Assembly: GCA_022843955.1 (NCBI GenBank)
Contig: JALHMQ010000005.1
Coordinates: 124,001 to 188,000, forward strand
DNA: 64,000 bases
DNA from: Burkholderiaceae bacterium
Lineage (GTDB): Bacteria > Pseudomonadota > Gammaproteobacteria > Burkholderiales > Burkholderiaceae_F
Direction of reading: 5' to 3'
The position numbers and the translations under genes were made by a program. Position 1 is the first letter of the stretch. Each line of letters opens with the position of its first letter. The notes under the pieces were generated by a model, which was not told where the DNA came from, searched no databases, and saw only the letters and a program-made list of their open reading frames with translations. This document shows positions 1 through 9,034 of the stretch, in pieces.

Positions 1-193
1 CTGCTTCTTGCCTCGTCGCGTGAACAGCGGTGGTCTTGCTCTCCATGAAACTGAGCAGCACCGTTAGTGGCAGGCCCTCGATGTGTTGCTCCGGCGCGGG
101 GACTCGCATGGGGGGCAATCGCACAGACGCCACGCGCTCTGTCTTGGCGGCGTGGGCACGCTTTGCAGAGGCCTTACCTGCTGTAGTCGTCAT
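1..193 (-). CDS. Hypothetical protein, N-terminal part (runs off the left edge)
   Basis: An open frame on the minus strand starts with ATG at 193 and stays open to base 1, giving 64 residues with no stop. The N-terminus is Ala/Lys/Arg rich (starts MTTTAGKASAKRAH), followed by a more ordered stretch containing EGLPLTVLLSF. I do not recognise the family. It points away from the recombinase gene at 414, so the roughly 220 bp between them should hold divergent promoters. The frame has no obvious competitor, but the product is incomplete and the call rests on an open frame only. Confidence 0.45.
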   Translation of the reverse strand, partial: MTTTAGKASAKRAHAAKTERVASVRLPPMRVPAPEQHIEGLPLTVLLSFMESKTTAVHATRQEA

Positions 194-209
194 GTTTGTC
201 CGATTCCGA

Positions 210-223
210 CTTTGATTCCAAAC
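210..223 (+). repeat. 14-bp direct repeat, left copy flanking the recombinase gene
   Basis: CTTTGATTCCAAAC occurs here and again at 2415-2428, just before and just after the tyrosine recombinase gene (414-2393). Direct repeats bracketing a recombinase could be attachment-site remnants or a target duplication; this is inference from position. Confidence 0.4.
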
Positions 224-413
224 GGCAAATCGCCGCCGGAGTGTAGGCAAATTGCCGGCCCACACAACGCCGCTGGTCGGCCCCCGGTTGTCGTTCGGCC
301 TCTGCGCAACGCGAACGCGGCCTTCCTCGACTCGCACTGATGATTACTGCAATAATGATTACAGCAACTTTTCCCGGTCGCGTTAGCTCGCTGGCGCCCC
401 GGCTAGCCCATAG

Positions 414-2393
414 GTGCCCCTTTTCCTCGTGGAATCAAGCTCCTCCGCACACGTGAAATCCCCGGCGCGCCGCGTCCTTGGCCGGAGCCACTTCGCCTGG
501 TTCCGTGGATACGTCCAAGGCGTCGACCCAGCCATGTTGTGGGACCGTTACCTTTGGATTGAAGGCCCACTGAATCCCGACATCGGCGACCGCCAAGTTC
601 GATGGCTCCGGGACGCCTTCCATGGTGCCGCCTTGAAGGCAGGGAAGCCCGCGTGGGCCGCGCTGTTCCGGCGCGACCCGAGACGCATCCCCGCGGCCCC
701 CCTACCCTCGTTTGATGAGTTCGCAGAGAGACATGGCGGCGACGGGTTCCTCTCCGAGCGCGAACTGCAGGACCTCTGGAAGTCCGAGTTCGGCAATACC
801 CCGGCCGGCCGCCAGCAGGCTCGCCGGTCCCGCCTGGTGGCCCGGCTCCTGGAGGCCATCCACGGCCTCGAGCCCCTCGCCGCGTCAGTCCCCTCTCCGT
901 CTGACTCGGTGCACGCCTGGCTCCGCGAAGAAGTCGCGCGGCGCCTGGAAGGCGCTGGCATCGCGACCCTTGGCGCCCTCATGGGCCTTGTCCGGGACCG
1001 GGGCTACCACTGGTACCGGAAGGTCCCCCGCCTCGGCGTCCATGGCGCTGAACGCCTGGTCCGGTGGCTCCGGGAGAGTGAAGAGTCCCTCGGCACCTTA
1101 CCCGTCACCGCCCTGGCTCCCCGGCGCCAACTAATGCCTGCGGTCCTTGGCGCCCTGGCGCCTCGCCAAGTGGTCGACGTTGCCCCGATCGAGCGATTTC
1201 AGGTTCCGGCAGAGCTGTCCGGCGCCGACGGAACGTACCGGACTCAGGAAAGGTCGCTCATCACCGCCAGGAATGACCTGGAGGCCGTTGGAGCGTGGCT
1301 TGACGCCCGTGCAACGAATGCGAACACCCGGCGCTCGTACCGCAAGGAGGCCGAGCGCCTGGTCCTGTGGGCGGTCCTTGAGCGCGGGAAGCCTTTGTCC
1401 GGTCTCGGCGTCGAAGACTGCTCTGCCTACCGGACCTGGCTCGGGCTTCTTGGCCGGCTCAACGAGGACCAGTGGGCCCTCGGCGGGTGGCGGCTCCCGC
1501 AGTCTGCCTGGATTGGGAGCCGGAGAACCGAGAGGTGGTCGGAAGCCTGGCGGCCGTTCGATGGCCCCTTGGGCGAGCGGAGCCGGCGCCAGGCGCTGGT
1601 CATCCTGCGAGGGCTCTTCGGGTTCCTGGCGCGGGTGCACTACATCGTCGCCAACCCATGGGCGGAGGTGCCTGACGCCCTCCCCGCCGTCAACGAGGAC
1701 GCCCGAGCGCAATTCGTCGAGCGGAGTTTGACCCGGATGCAAATGCAGCGCGTCTTGGATGAAGCCGACGCCGTCGAAGGCTTCCAGGGAGCCCGGCTTC
1801 GCGCGGTGCTCTGGCTCGGTTTCGGTTGCGGTTTGCGCCTTGCCGAAATGCTGTCGCTGACCACGAGGTCCCTCGACGCGACGCGCGCTGGCCGCTACCG
1901 CTTGGTGGTCACCGGGAAAGGCGCAAAGACGCGATTCGTGCCTCTGCCCTCCCCCGTTCTCGATGCCCTGCAGGCGCTGTACACACAGGCCGCCCTAGCC
2001 TTCGTCGTTGACCCGGGAGGCGCCGATGTGCCTCTGCTGGCGAAGACATCAGGGATTCAGGACCGGGATCGTGTGGCCTTGTCGAGATCGGGTCTCGCTA
2101 GAGCTCTCGACGCCCACCTCGAGCGCTGCGCGCGCAAGCTGGCTGAGGAGGGAGACCACCTGGGTGCGGCCCGGCTTCGGCGGGCATCGGTGCACTGGCT
2201 CAGACACACTTGCGGCGTCACGGCCGCGACTGAAGGCGTCCCGCTTAACCTGGTCCAGCAGCTGCTGGGCCACGCCGATGTGCGGACGACGAGCGCCTAC
2301 ACAGTCGCCGGTGACGATGCGGTCGCCGACGCCATGGAGCGGCTCATGGGTGCCGGCTTGATCCAGATCGGAGCCCCGGCTAAGCAGCCGTGA
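414..2393 (+). CDS. Large tyrosine site-specific recombinase (DUF3701-type N-terminus)
   Basis: A 659-residue tyrosine recombinase that should cut and rejoin DNA through a 3'-phosphotyrosine. The N-terminal ~240 residues resemble the DUF3701 region of large plasmid and phage-type integrases (HFAWFRGYVQG, LWDRYLWIEG). A SAM-like core-binding domain follows (around 285-420), then the catalytic domain. Visible catalytic motifs are GCGLRLAEML (Arg), GKGAKTRFVPLP (Lys), HWLRHTCGV (H-x-x-R) and LLGHADVRTTSAYTV (His and nucleophile Tyr), so it looks active. The start used is GTG at 414. A 14-bp direct repeat lies on both sides of the gene. It probably resolves multimers or mobilises a module; its substrate is unknown. 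Confidence 0.88.
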   Translation: MPLFLVESSSSAHVKSPARRVLGRSHFAWFRGYVQGVDPAMLWDRYLWIEGPLNPDIGDRQVRWLRDAFHGAALKAGKPAWAALFRRDPRRIPAAPLPSFDEFAERHGGDGFLSERELQDLWKSEFGNTPAGRQQARRSRLVARLLEAIHGLEPLAASVPSPSDSVHAWLREEVARRLEGAGIATLGALMGLVRDRGYHWYRKVPRLGVHGAERLVRWLRESEESLGTLPVTALAPRRQLMPAVLGALAPRQVVDVAPIERFQVPAELSGADGTYRTQERSLITARNDLEAVGAWLDARATNANTRRSYRKEAERLVLWAVLERGKPLSGLGVEDCSAYRTWLGLLGRLNEDQWALGGWRLPQSAWIGSRRTERWSEAWRPFDGPLGERSRRQALVILRGLFGFLARVHYIVANPWAEVPDALPAVNEDARAQFVERSLTRMQMQRVLDEADAVEGFQGARLRAVLWLGFGCGLRLAEMLSLTTRSLDATRAGRYRLVVTGKGAKTRFVPLPSPVLDALQALYTQAALAFVVDPGGADVPLLAKTSGIQDRDRVALSRSGLARALDAHLERCARKLAEEGDHLGAARLRRASVHWLRHTCGVTAATEGVPLNLVQQLLGHADVRTTSAYTVAGDDAVADAMERLMGAGLIQIGAPAKQP

Positions 2394-2414
2394 CCCCGTC
2401 ATTTTCGCGTAAGT

Positions 2415-2448
2415 CTTTGATTCCAAACCGCGCTCAACTTGAGCGCGG
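2415..2448. repeat. Right direct-repeat copy plus GC-rich palindrome between recombinase and parB
   Basis: The second copy of the 14-bp repeat (2415-2428) runs into a near-perfect palindrome at 2428-2448 with arms CCGCGCTCAA and TTGAGCGCGG around a single C. It lies between the convergent ends of the recombinase and parB, so it may work as a bidirectional terminator, although no clear T-tract follows. It could instead be a recombination site. Confidence 0.4.
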
Positions 2449-2466
2449 CCCATCGAGGGGAAGGAA

Positions 2467-3429
2467 CTACTCCTCTGAGCCCGCGACTTCCTTCAGTGCC
2501 TTCGCGATTGCCTTGGCGACCTTGGCGGTGCTCTCTGCATCGGAAAGCCGGACTTGGACGACGCCCTTGCGAACGCTGATGTCAGCGAACTTCTTTCGGC
2601 CTGCCATCACGCTCGAAATCTTGGGAGCTTCGGTTTCGAGGGTTCCGGCGACATGACCGACTGCTTTAGAGGGCAGTAACTTGCCTTCGCAGACTAGGCG
2701 GACAGCCTCGATGACCTTGGGCTCGTGAGACTTCGCGTAGGCAGCAAGTGCACTCGCATATGCCGCCGTCAGAGAGTCGGGCGCGGCTGCGAGCAGCGGG
2801 TGCACTGCTTCAGGAAGGCGCCCGAAAGCCAGGAGCCGGCCGACGGTGGCACGCGAGATGCCGGCCTTGTCCGCGAGTTCGTCCTGCAGCAGTCCGGTGG
2901 CCTTCTGCAGGTCTGCGAACCCTAGGTACCGGTGGTAGTCCGGAATCGACGGTGCGTGCAGGTTATCGAGGAAGACCAGCGCCCTCGCCTGCTCGTCGCC
3001 GAATGAAACGACGGTCGACTCGATTTCTGTGCGGCCAAGGACTCGATAGGCTTCTACGCGATGGTGGCCAGCGAGCAGCTCGTAGTCCTTGCCAACGCTC
3101 CTAACGACGACAGGCGTGTTGAGCGGGTTGTGGCGAAGAACCGCAACCAAGCGGTCCACCCTCTCCTGCTGCAGGCCTCCAACTTGATAGGGCGACGCTT
3201 TCAGTTGCGTTAGCGGCAGCTTCACAGCCTGGCCCGCGCCCGCTGCCCTAAGCCGCTCGAGTTCTTCGTTCAGCTGGCGATAACCCTCGGAGAACTGCAT
3301 CAGCTGGCCAGGTGCAGAGAGGGCGGCGCTCCCTCGCTTTGCGGCCTGCCCTTGCGGGGCGGCCGCGGCCGCGTTGGCTTGGTCCGCGATGGCTGCGGTG
3401 AGGCCCGCTAGGTGGTTCTTCAGCGACAT
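2467..3429 (-). CDS. parB: ParB-family plasmid partition protein
   Basis: A 320-residue ParB/RepB-like centromere-binding protein and CTP-dependent clamp of the partition system. The N-terminal arm is Ala/Gln rich. The ParB nuclease-like domain contains RHNPLNTPVVV and LLAGHHRVEAYRVL (box II-like), and a helix-turn-helix (LADKAGISRATVGRLL) lies near residue 200. The C-terminus is Lys/Ala rich. I chose ATG at 3429 because GAGGAGGGG sits just upstream; a GTG at 3444 would overlap the parA stop. It is translationally coupled to parA, which lies immediately upstream on the same strand. Together they segregate the plasmid to daughter cells. Confidence 0.88.
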   Translation of the reverse strand: MSLKNHLAGLTAAIADQANAAAAAPQGQAAKRGSAALSAPGQLMQFSEGYRQLNEELERLRAAGAGQAVKLPLTQLKASPYQVGGLQQERVDRLVAVLRHNPLNTPVVVRSVGKDYELLAGHHRVEAYRVLGRTEIESTVVSFGDEQARALVFLDNLHAPSIPDYHRYLGFADLQKATGLLQDELADKAGISRATVGRLLAFGRLPEAVHPLLAAAPDSLTAAYASALAAYAKSHEPKVIEAVRLVCEGKLLPSKAVGHVAGTLETEAPKISSVMAGRKKFADISVRKGVVQVRLSDAESTAKVAKAIAKALKEVAGSEE

Positions 3430-3440
3430 GGTTCCCCTCC

Positions 3441-4724
3441 TCACTCTTCTTTGGCGTGCCAGTGCTCGCGGCGAGTCAGCAGGTCAACTTCGGTCGTCAA
3501 AGCATCGAAGGCCGCCCTCGCCCGCTCGTAGGTCTTGGCCGACCCCGCATACTTCGAGATGTCATACACCGTGGCGAACTCCGTGCTGCCCGTCCGGACC
3601 GCCTCGGTAATCGGGATGTGGCTCGACATCAAGTACTTCGGGTAGCACATCTGAAGCCATTTCAGCATCTCAACCGAGCCCGGCTTGTGCGCTTCCACGC
3701 GCGACGGCACGACACCGAGCCAGGCGTAGCGCTTGGGCTCCGCGGCCGCCTTTTGCGCACTTTCGGCCAGCTCGTTGAACATGCTCCAGAACTGGGCACT
3801 TGATTGCAGCGACAGACCTTCTGGCACCACAGGCAGCAGCACCGCATCCGCCGCCCAATACGCATTCATGGTGATGTACGAAAGCGCCGGCGGCGTGTCG
3901 ATGACGATGTAGTCGTACTTCTCGCGCACTCCACCGACAAGGGCTCGCTGCAGAACCTCGAGGAAATTGAATCCCGCTTCGTCCTTCGACGTGGCGCGCA
4001 TTGGCAGATAGAACTCTGAGATGAAGAGACCGGTGCTTCCGGCGACGAGGTCAACGCCTTGCCAGTAGGTCGGCCGAATCGACGGCGCCAGTTCGTCCCG
4101 ATGGTCCGACGCACTCCGCGGCAACGTCAAAGGAACGATGGTCTCTCCGATTTCCACCGCACCTGGGTTCCTGCCGAGCATGGTGGTCATCGAACCTTGC
4201 GGGTCGAGGTCGATGGCGAGCACCTTATAGCCCCGCAGCGAGAGTCCTTGCGCAAGCGACACCGCAATCGTGGTCTTGCCGACGCCGCCCTTGAAGAAGC
4301 CCACGCAGATAACTGCGCCATCCTGGCCAGACGTTCGCTTGTACCGCAGGGTCCCAGAATGCTGGATCCACGCCATTGCATCGGCCAGCGGAAACGCCCG
4401 GTGTGCGGACGTTTTCTTGCCCTCAGCGTCGCGCACGTAACCGTCGCTCAATCCGAACTCAGCAGCACGATCTAGGAGGCGGCCCATCGCGCTGCCAGAA
4501 CGCCCGCACAGCGACGCCAGCTGAGAGGCGTTGCACACCGGCGCCTTCTTGCGCTCATCAGGCCGGAAGACGACGCGCTTGATGCTGTCCAGCATCCCGC
4601 TCACGTGGGCGTCGAGCTCCTGCAGGTCCCCAAGCGACACGCCGCCCTTGTGAGGCATTGGCGCAGGAAAGGGCGCTTCCACCTGCACCACAGGGGTTTC
4701 GATGTCGGGAAGGTTCTCGGTCAC
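3441..4724 (-). CDS. parA: ParA-family partition ATPase with N-terminal HTH
   Basis: A 427-residue P-loop ATPase of the ParA/Soj type. The deviant Walker A motif FFKGGVGKTTIAVSL (around residue 145) and IDLDPQGSMTTML (Walker A') are clear, and YIVIDTPPALSY carries Walker B. The N-terminal ~110 residues include a helix-turn-helix-like segment (ASLCGRSGSAMGRLLDRAAEF), as in type Ia ParA proteins that repress their own operon. It precedes parB in one operon (parA stop and parB start about 11 bp apart). It should position plasmid copies on the nucleoid through ATP-driven binding. A short inverted repeat at 4774-4788 is a candidate operator. Confidence 0.92.
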   Translation of the reverse strand: MTENLPDIETPVVQVEAPFPAPMPHKGGVSLGDLQELDAHVSGMLDSIKRVVFRPDERKKAPVCNASQLASLCGRSGSAMGRLLDRAAEFGLSDGYVRDAEGKKTSAHRAFPLADAMAWIQHSGTLRYKRTSGQDGAVICVGFFKGGVGKTTIAVSLAQGLSLRGYKVLAIDLDPQGSMTTMLGRNPGAVEIGETIVPLTLPRSASDHRDELAPSIRPTYWQGVDLVAGSTGLFISEFYLPMRATSKDEAGFNFLEVLQRALVGGVREKYDYIVIDTPPALSYITMNAYWAADAVLLPVVPEGLSLQSSAQFWSMFNELAESAQKAAAEPKRYAWLGVVPSRVEAHKPGSVEMLKWLQMCYPKYLMSSHIPITEAVRTGSTEFATVYDISKYAGSAKTYERARAAFDALTTEVDLLTRREHWHAKEE

Positions 4725-4773
4725 GGACTTCTCCTGGAAGCCGGAGAAGAAATTGGCATCGGCGCCTAATTTC

Positions 4774-4788
4774 GTCCCCGGGCGGGAC
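4774..4788. promoter_or_regulatory. Candidate par operator or centromere inverted repeat
   Basis: Arms GTCCC and GGGAC are separated by CGGGC, about 50 bp upstream of the parA start. The position fits a ParA operator or part of parS. The repeat is short, so this is tentative. Confidence 0.3.
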
Positions 4789-4903
4789 TATTGACACCGG
4801 TGATGTTAAGCCGTACACAGGGAAAAATGTATGACTTCATCCTAAAACTACACCGTGAAGACGCCTTCGAGCAGGCGAAATGGGCGTCAGGTGGCCCTCC
4901 GGT

Positions 4904-5346
4904 ATCAAATCTCCTCACCTTTGGCTCGCTTGAGAAGCGGCAGCACTGTTCCGGGCCCGGTTTCGGGGCGCGGTCTGACCCATACCACCGCGGAACCGGC
5001 ATCAAAAACTCTCACCTTTCTCACGACGGCCGAGGTCTGCGGTGCCAAAGATCAGCTCGCACCAAGTGTCGCCGCTGCTCAATCGGATCGACGATTCTCA
5101 TTTTTGCGCCTGCAGCCCGTATCCGCACCCAAGGGCAGGGCGTGTCCGGCCCAGCGACCATTGTGACCACGCCTGTCCGAGCCATCAAAAGTCCTCACCT
5201 TTGCGCGGCCGACAGCTTGTGTCCAGGCCCCAAGTCCTCTCACCAAAGCCATCAAAAGTTCCCACCCACAGCAGAGTCCGTTGCACATATCCGCTCACCT
5301 TTGCCCCCAAATCCTCTCACCATAGTCATCAAACCTCCTCACCCAA
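4904..5346 (+). repeat. Iteron array 1 (origin of the first Rep_3 replicon)
   Basis: About eight directly repeated units share the core ATCAAAAnTCCTCACCTTTG, full or partial. Units begin near 4904, 5001, 5184, 5232 (partial), 5251, 5292 (partial), 5311 (partial) and 5328. They lie directly upstream of the Rep_3 initiator gene at 5462, the usual layout of an iteron origin. A pyrimidine-rich stretch with tandem CAACTCTTT repeats follows at about 5395-5420 and may be the melting region. The rest of 4791-5461 holds no convincing gene. Confidence 0.8.
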
Positions 5347-5461
5347 AGTTCGCCAAGCATCTGACCGGTAAGGTGAAACTGCCCCGTCAACTCTTTCAAC
5401 TCTTTCAACTTTTGTCTTCTCTCAAGAACACTCAAGGGCATGAGCCTTCAGGGAAACGGAC

Positions 5462-6997
5462 GTGAATCGCGGCCCTAGCAGTACGCCGCCCCAAGGCGAC
5501 CAGCAGTTGGGGCTTGGGTTGACGATCGATCCGGTGCTTCCGATCGCTGCCGGCGCGACGCCTGCGACAGTGGCCAAGTTGCTCGGCTCTGACGCGGAGG
5601 AGGGCTTCGAACTCGACGGCGATGATGAAGCTGCGGTCCTTGCCGAGGCACGGGCAGCACGCAGGGAGGTGAGGGCGCTGCGACCAGATGCCCTGGTCCT
5701 CAAGCCGTTGGAGACGGTGACGATGGCACCGAAGTTGAATCGGCGACTGACCCACGTGCACCGCCAAGTCTGGAATGTCCTGCTGCTGCACGCCCAGAAG
5801 CAGGGCGACAAGAACACCTTTGCCATTCCGTTGAAGCAGCTGCTCGGCGACCTTCGCTACACCAGTCGGAACGTCCAATTTCTCAAGCAGCGCCTGACCG
5901 AACTCATCGGCACGGTGGTCGATTGGGACCGCCGCGAGCGCAGCACGCATGCCTGGCAAGCGACGTCGCTGCTGTCGTGGGCGTCAATCGTGTCAGACGC
6001 GAACGGAGCGACCATTCTGTGGCGCTACGACAAGTCGCTTCGCCGTGTGCTACTCGCCCCCGAGCAGTACGCCAAACTCCCGCTGGAGCTGAACGCGACT
6101 GCGCGCACGTATGCGGGGCTCGTTCTGGCTGAACTCGGCGTTCAGTACGCCACAAGCCCCAACGGGCTCACGCAACGCAAGGCGTGGGAGTGGTGGGTTC
6201 CTGTGCTCACTGGTAACCCGGCCTACGACGCCACCGAGTACAAGAACTTTAAGCGCGACGTCCTCAAGCGAGGGTTGGCCGAGGTCAACGCTATCCAGGA
6301 CCGATTCCGCATCGCGCTCCTGGAACACAAGCACGGCCGCAAAGTCACTGAGTTGCAGTTCCGGGTCTCCAAGCCGGTGGGGGCGACGGGGGAGGGCGCC
6401 GGGCTCCAAGACAACTCGCCTCCGCCAACAGCGAACCCCCTGCATCCCCGACTCATGGGCCTCGGGCTCTCGCAGCCAGACACCGACGCGTTCTTGGCCG
6501 CTCACAGCGAAGAGGCCCTCGAGGCAGCGATCGCGGCCACGAAGATGCGTTTGGCCGATGGCGCCCGGGAGAAGCTGAAGTCGGTCGCGGCGTACTTCCG
6601 TGGATGCCTCAAGCGGGGCTCCGACAGACTCGCGCCGGCGCCCAAGAAGACCCAGAGGTCCTCAGCCTCGGTCGACCCGATCGCGGCGCTACGCGCCGAG
6701 TACGCCCGTCGCCAGGCCGTCGATGCGCGCCGGATGTTCGAGGAGATGTCTGCAGAGAGCCGGGCGGCGGAAGTGCAGCGCTTCCTGGGCTCTCTCTCCG
6801 ATATCGGCTCGTTGGGGCGCCTCCTGAGCAAGGTGTCACCGTACTCCGTGCTCACCGACCGCAAGCACGGGGCAGTGTTCTTCGACTGGCTCGCAAAGTC
6901 GACGTGGCCAGAAGCTCTATCGGATTCGGATCTGGCCGCAGCCGCGGTGCGCCTTGGCCTCTTGAAGCTCGACGCGAGGCGGTCGACGGGTCCCTGA
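5462..6997 (+). CDS. Rep_3-family plasmid replication initiator 1
   Basis: A 511-residue initiator protein. After a variable ~95-residue N-terminus comes a winged-helix pair typical of Rep_3 proteins (RepE/Pi type). WH1 includes LTHVHRQVWNVLLLHA; WH2 holds the DNA-recognition region with EYKNFKRDVLKRGLAEVN followed by GRKVTELQFRV. The C-terminal ~200 residues are unusual in length and contain a segment (LGLSQPDTDAFLAAHS) that also appears in weaker form in the second initiator of this window. It should bind iteron array 1 just upstream and load the host replisome. Start used is GTG at 5462 with GGGAAA upstream. Confidence 0.85.
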   Translation: MNRGPSSTPPQGDQQLGLGLTIDPVLPIAAGATPATVAKLLGSDAEEGFELDGDDEAAVLAEARAARREVRALRPDALVLKPLETVTMAPKLNRRLTHVHRQVWNVLLLHAQKQGDKNTFAIPLKQLLGDLRYTSRNVQFLKQRLTELIGTVVDWDRRERSTHAWQATSLLSWASIVSDANGATILWRYDKSLRRVLLAPEQYAKLPLELNATARTYAGLVLAELGVQYATSPNGLTQRKAWEWWVPVLTGNPAYDATEYKNFKRDVLKRGLAEVNAIQDRFRIALLEHKHGRKVTELQFRVSKPVGATGEGAGLQDNSPPPTANPLHPRLMGLGLSQPDTDAFLAAHSEEALEAAIAATKMRLADGAREKLKSVAAYFRGCLKRGSDRLAPAPKKTQRSSASVDPIAALRAEYARRQAVDARRMFEEMSAESRAAEVQRFLGSLSDIGSLGRLLSKVSPYSVLTDRKHGAVFFDWLAKSTWPEALSDSDLAAAAVRLGLLKLDARRSTGP

Positions 6998-7104
6998 TGA
7001 CGGCGAGCCTCTTTGGCCGCCTACGCCAGGCCGGGGCCTGGGCTCGACCTCTTGCGTTTAGATGTCGTATCGCGCGAGCCTCAATTTCCGATGGGGCAGG
7101 GCGA

Positions 7105-7356
7105 TCACTCCCCTTTCGGATTGAAGCTTGTACGAACGACTTCCTTTCCAGAGCTGTCTTTCTGAACGACCGTGATCGTTCGCCGCCCCCCCTTTACCGC
7201 CGTGTGATCCTCTACGCTAACCACACCCGACTCTTTGCCGTCGGCCCCAACAATCGAGTAGGTATCGATGTCGGTCTCCGCCATGAAGCCTGACGTCCTG
7301 CTTGCCTCATGGCGCAGCGTTTCGCCTTCCTTGAGAACGATCTTGCTTTCCCACAT
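7105..7356 (-). CDS. Small hypothetical protein (83 aa)
   Basis: A short, probably all-beta protein of 83 residues with alternating polar and hydrophobic residues (MAETDIDTYSIVGADG, GRRTITVVQKDSSGKEV). It is preceded by a good ribosome binding site (AGGAG six bases before ATG at 7356). No signal peptide or known domain is visible. It lies last in a minus-strand run after the second initiator and a membrane-anchored protein, about 33 bp from the latter, so the three may be co-transcribed. Confidence 0.55.
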   Translation of the reverse strand: MWESKIVLKEGETLRHEASRTSGFMAETDIDTYSIVGADGKESGVVSVEDHTAVKGGRRTITVVQKDSSGKEVVRTSFNPKGE

Positions 7357-7389
7357 GGTCTCTCCTACGAAGTACCGCCCAAGTGCTCT

Positions 7390-7704
7390 TCACTTGGCGA
7401 AGTACAGGAGTGTGATCGCAGCCACGCCCACGACGATCGCGATCCACGTGTACTCCGTTGTGTTCGGCGCGCCTCCAGGCTCCTCCTCTCTCTTCAACCG
7501 CTCTGCTATCGCCGCTGCTTCACGCGCTTCCGCGTCACGTCGCTGTTCAACAGCCAACTGCTGAACTCGCAACTTCAGGTACGCCGCCCGCGCCACACGT
7601 TCATCCCCTCCAGCTTCCGCGAACGCCTTGGCCCACAGTCCCGGACGCGGCCCATGGATCCGCAGCTCTTCAACAACCTCCGCGTATAGCGCCTCGTCAC
7701 TCAT
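7390..7704 (-). CDS. Small tail-anchored membrane protein
   Basis: A protein of about 104 residues with a soluble helical N-terminal part (residues 1-75, rich in Ala, Glu and Arg). One C-terminal transmembrane helix follows (YTWIAIVVGVAAITLLYFAK), a tail-anchor arrangement. ATG at 7704 is the preferred start; an in-frame TTG at 7746 abuts the stop of the second initiator. It lies in the same minus-strand run as that initiator. The function is not recognised; similar small proteins accompany plasmid rep genes. Confidence 0.55.
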   Translation of the reverse strand: MSDEALYAEVVEELRIHGPRPGLWAKAFAEAGGDERVARAAYLKLRVQQLAVEQRRDAEAREAAAIAERLKREEEPGGAPNTTEYTWIAIVVGVAAITLLYFAK

Positions 7705-7746
7705 CTGCCTGGTACACGCCTCTTTCGACTGTGCGTTTCTCAGCAA

Positions 7747-9033
7747 CTACTTCGTCACTGGTCCAGCAAGGTTTTCTTGTGCGAACTCAAGAATCTGCTC
7801 CGGCGTCGGCTCGCCCCAGGTTTTCTCTGCGAGCCACCGAAAGAAGGCCTCCGCCGCGACCATCGATTTCTTTTTTCCCTTCAAGCTCAGAGCTGGGTTC
7901 TTCTGCCAGTTCTCGTAGTCCTCCATGCGAGCTGTCTGGATCTCGTGCGACAGTTCCTTGAAGTACTCCTCGGCCTCATTGCGCCGGTGCATCAAGAACC
8001 GCTCCCTGAAGTCCACCTTCTGCCTTGCCGGCTTCTCGCCGGCCCGCGGCGGCTCCGCAGTCTCATCGCTGCCTGACCTCAGCCTCCATCTGAACCACGA
8101 TACCGGTGACTGGAGTGGCCCTGCCTTCTTGTCGTTGGCTCGACGCTTGGTTGCCATCACCGCGGCAGCCACTTTGTCGCGCCCGTACTGCTTAATGCAC
8201 TCGGTCGCCTCGTCTTGCTTCATGCCCAGCGACTTCAGGTCCCTCAACGTTGGCAGGTCTTCGGGGTCCAGGCCTTCGCTTGCCGCTCGCTTACGTGTGA
8301 CAGTGAACTTCAGCGAGTGGATGTTGCGGCCCTCTTTAATCTCGAACAGCTGAAAGTCGTGATCTGAAATCGCGTTGATCTCCGCGATCGACGGTTTGAG
8401 CTGCTTGTGCTTGAAGTGCTTGTACTCCGAGTACGTGGCCTTCGAAGCGACTTCATCGCTCAGCACCATGTTGCGGAATTCCTCCCAGAGCATCGGCGTC
8501 GTCTTTCCGACCTGCTCGAATCTGACCCCGTACTCCCAGATCGCCAAGGCCGCCGGCCGCTTGAACTTGCGAACGATCGCCATGTCGATCATCGCGTAGA
8601 CCTCAGGCCGTTTCAGCTGCGGCAGCATCTGGTTCGAGATCTGATAGCGCACGTGCGACTTCGTCAGCTCCATCTCGGGGAACAGCGCGCTCGCCTTCCA
8701 CTTGATCCGGTTGTCTCTCGTCGCAAGAACGTCCCACTCGAAGACGATGTTCATCATCTCTCTGGTGGCCGACTTCAAGTGCTCGAGGTTGTTCGAGTTC
8801 ATGTCGATATCGTCGATCAGTTTCGTGATCGCGATCTCGAAGAACCCGTCTTGCTCCGGCTCCGTTTCGAGTGCGTTCTTGAGCAGCGCGTTCGCGCTCT
8901 TGCGCTGAAGCAAACTGAATGACTGCCTCGGTTTGCTGTGTAGGATCGGCACCGCCTTCTTGTACGGTTCCGGCGCTTCACTGACTGGGAAGAGTGCTAG
9001 TGCCGGTACCGGAATCTTCTTCGCGCGCGTCAT
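7747..9033 (-). CDS. Rep_3-family plasmid replication initiator 2
   Basis: A 428-residue initiator of the Rep_3 superfamily, clearly different from the one at 5462. The WH1 domain begins near residue 35 (SFSLLQRKSANALLKNAL). WH2 contains the recognition region TYSEYKHFKHKQLKPSIAEI and then GRNIHSLKFTVTRK, a conserved signature of the family. The C-terminal ~180 residues form an extension with LGMKQDEATECIKQYGRDKV. Its promoter region holds an inverted repeat built from the core of iteron array 2, the classic autoregulation layout. A second, independent replicon suggests a plasmid cointegrate. Confidence 0.85.
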   Translation of the reverse strand: MTRAKKIPVPALALFPVSEAPEPYKKAVPILHSKPRQSFSLLQRKSANALLKNALETEPEQDGFFEIAITKLIDDIDMNSNNLEHLKSATREMMNIVFEWDVLATRDNRIKWKASALFPEMELTKSHVRYQISNQMLPQLKRPEVYAMIDMAIVRKFKRPAALAIWEYGVRFEQVGKTTPMLWEEFRNMVLSDEVASKATYSEYKHFKHKQLKPSIAEINAISDHDFQLFEIKEGRNIHSLKFTVTRKRAASEGLDPEDLPTLRDLKSLGMKQDEATECIKQYGRDKVAAAVMATKRRANDKKAGPLQSPVSWFRWRLRSGSDETAEPPRAGEKPARQKVDFRERFLMHRRNEAEEYFKELSHEIQTARMEDYENWQKNPALSLKGKKKSMVAAEAFFRWLAEKTWGEPTPEQILEFAQENLAGPVTK

Positions 9034-9034
9034 A

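Noticed and set aside
4791-5465. A 224-codon frame across iteron array 1
   Set aside because: Its sequence is driven by the iterons and has no protein-like pattern; the region is an origin.
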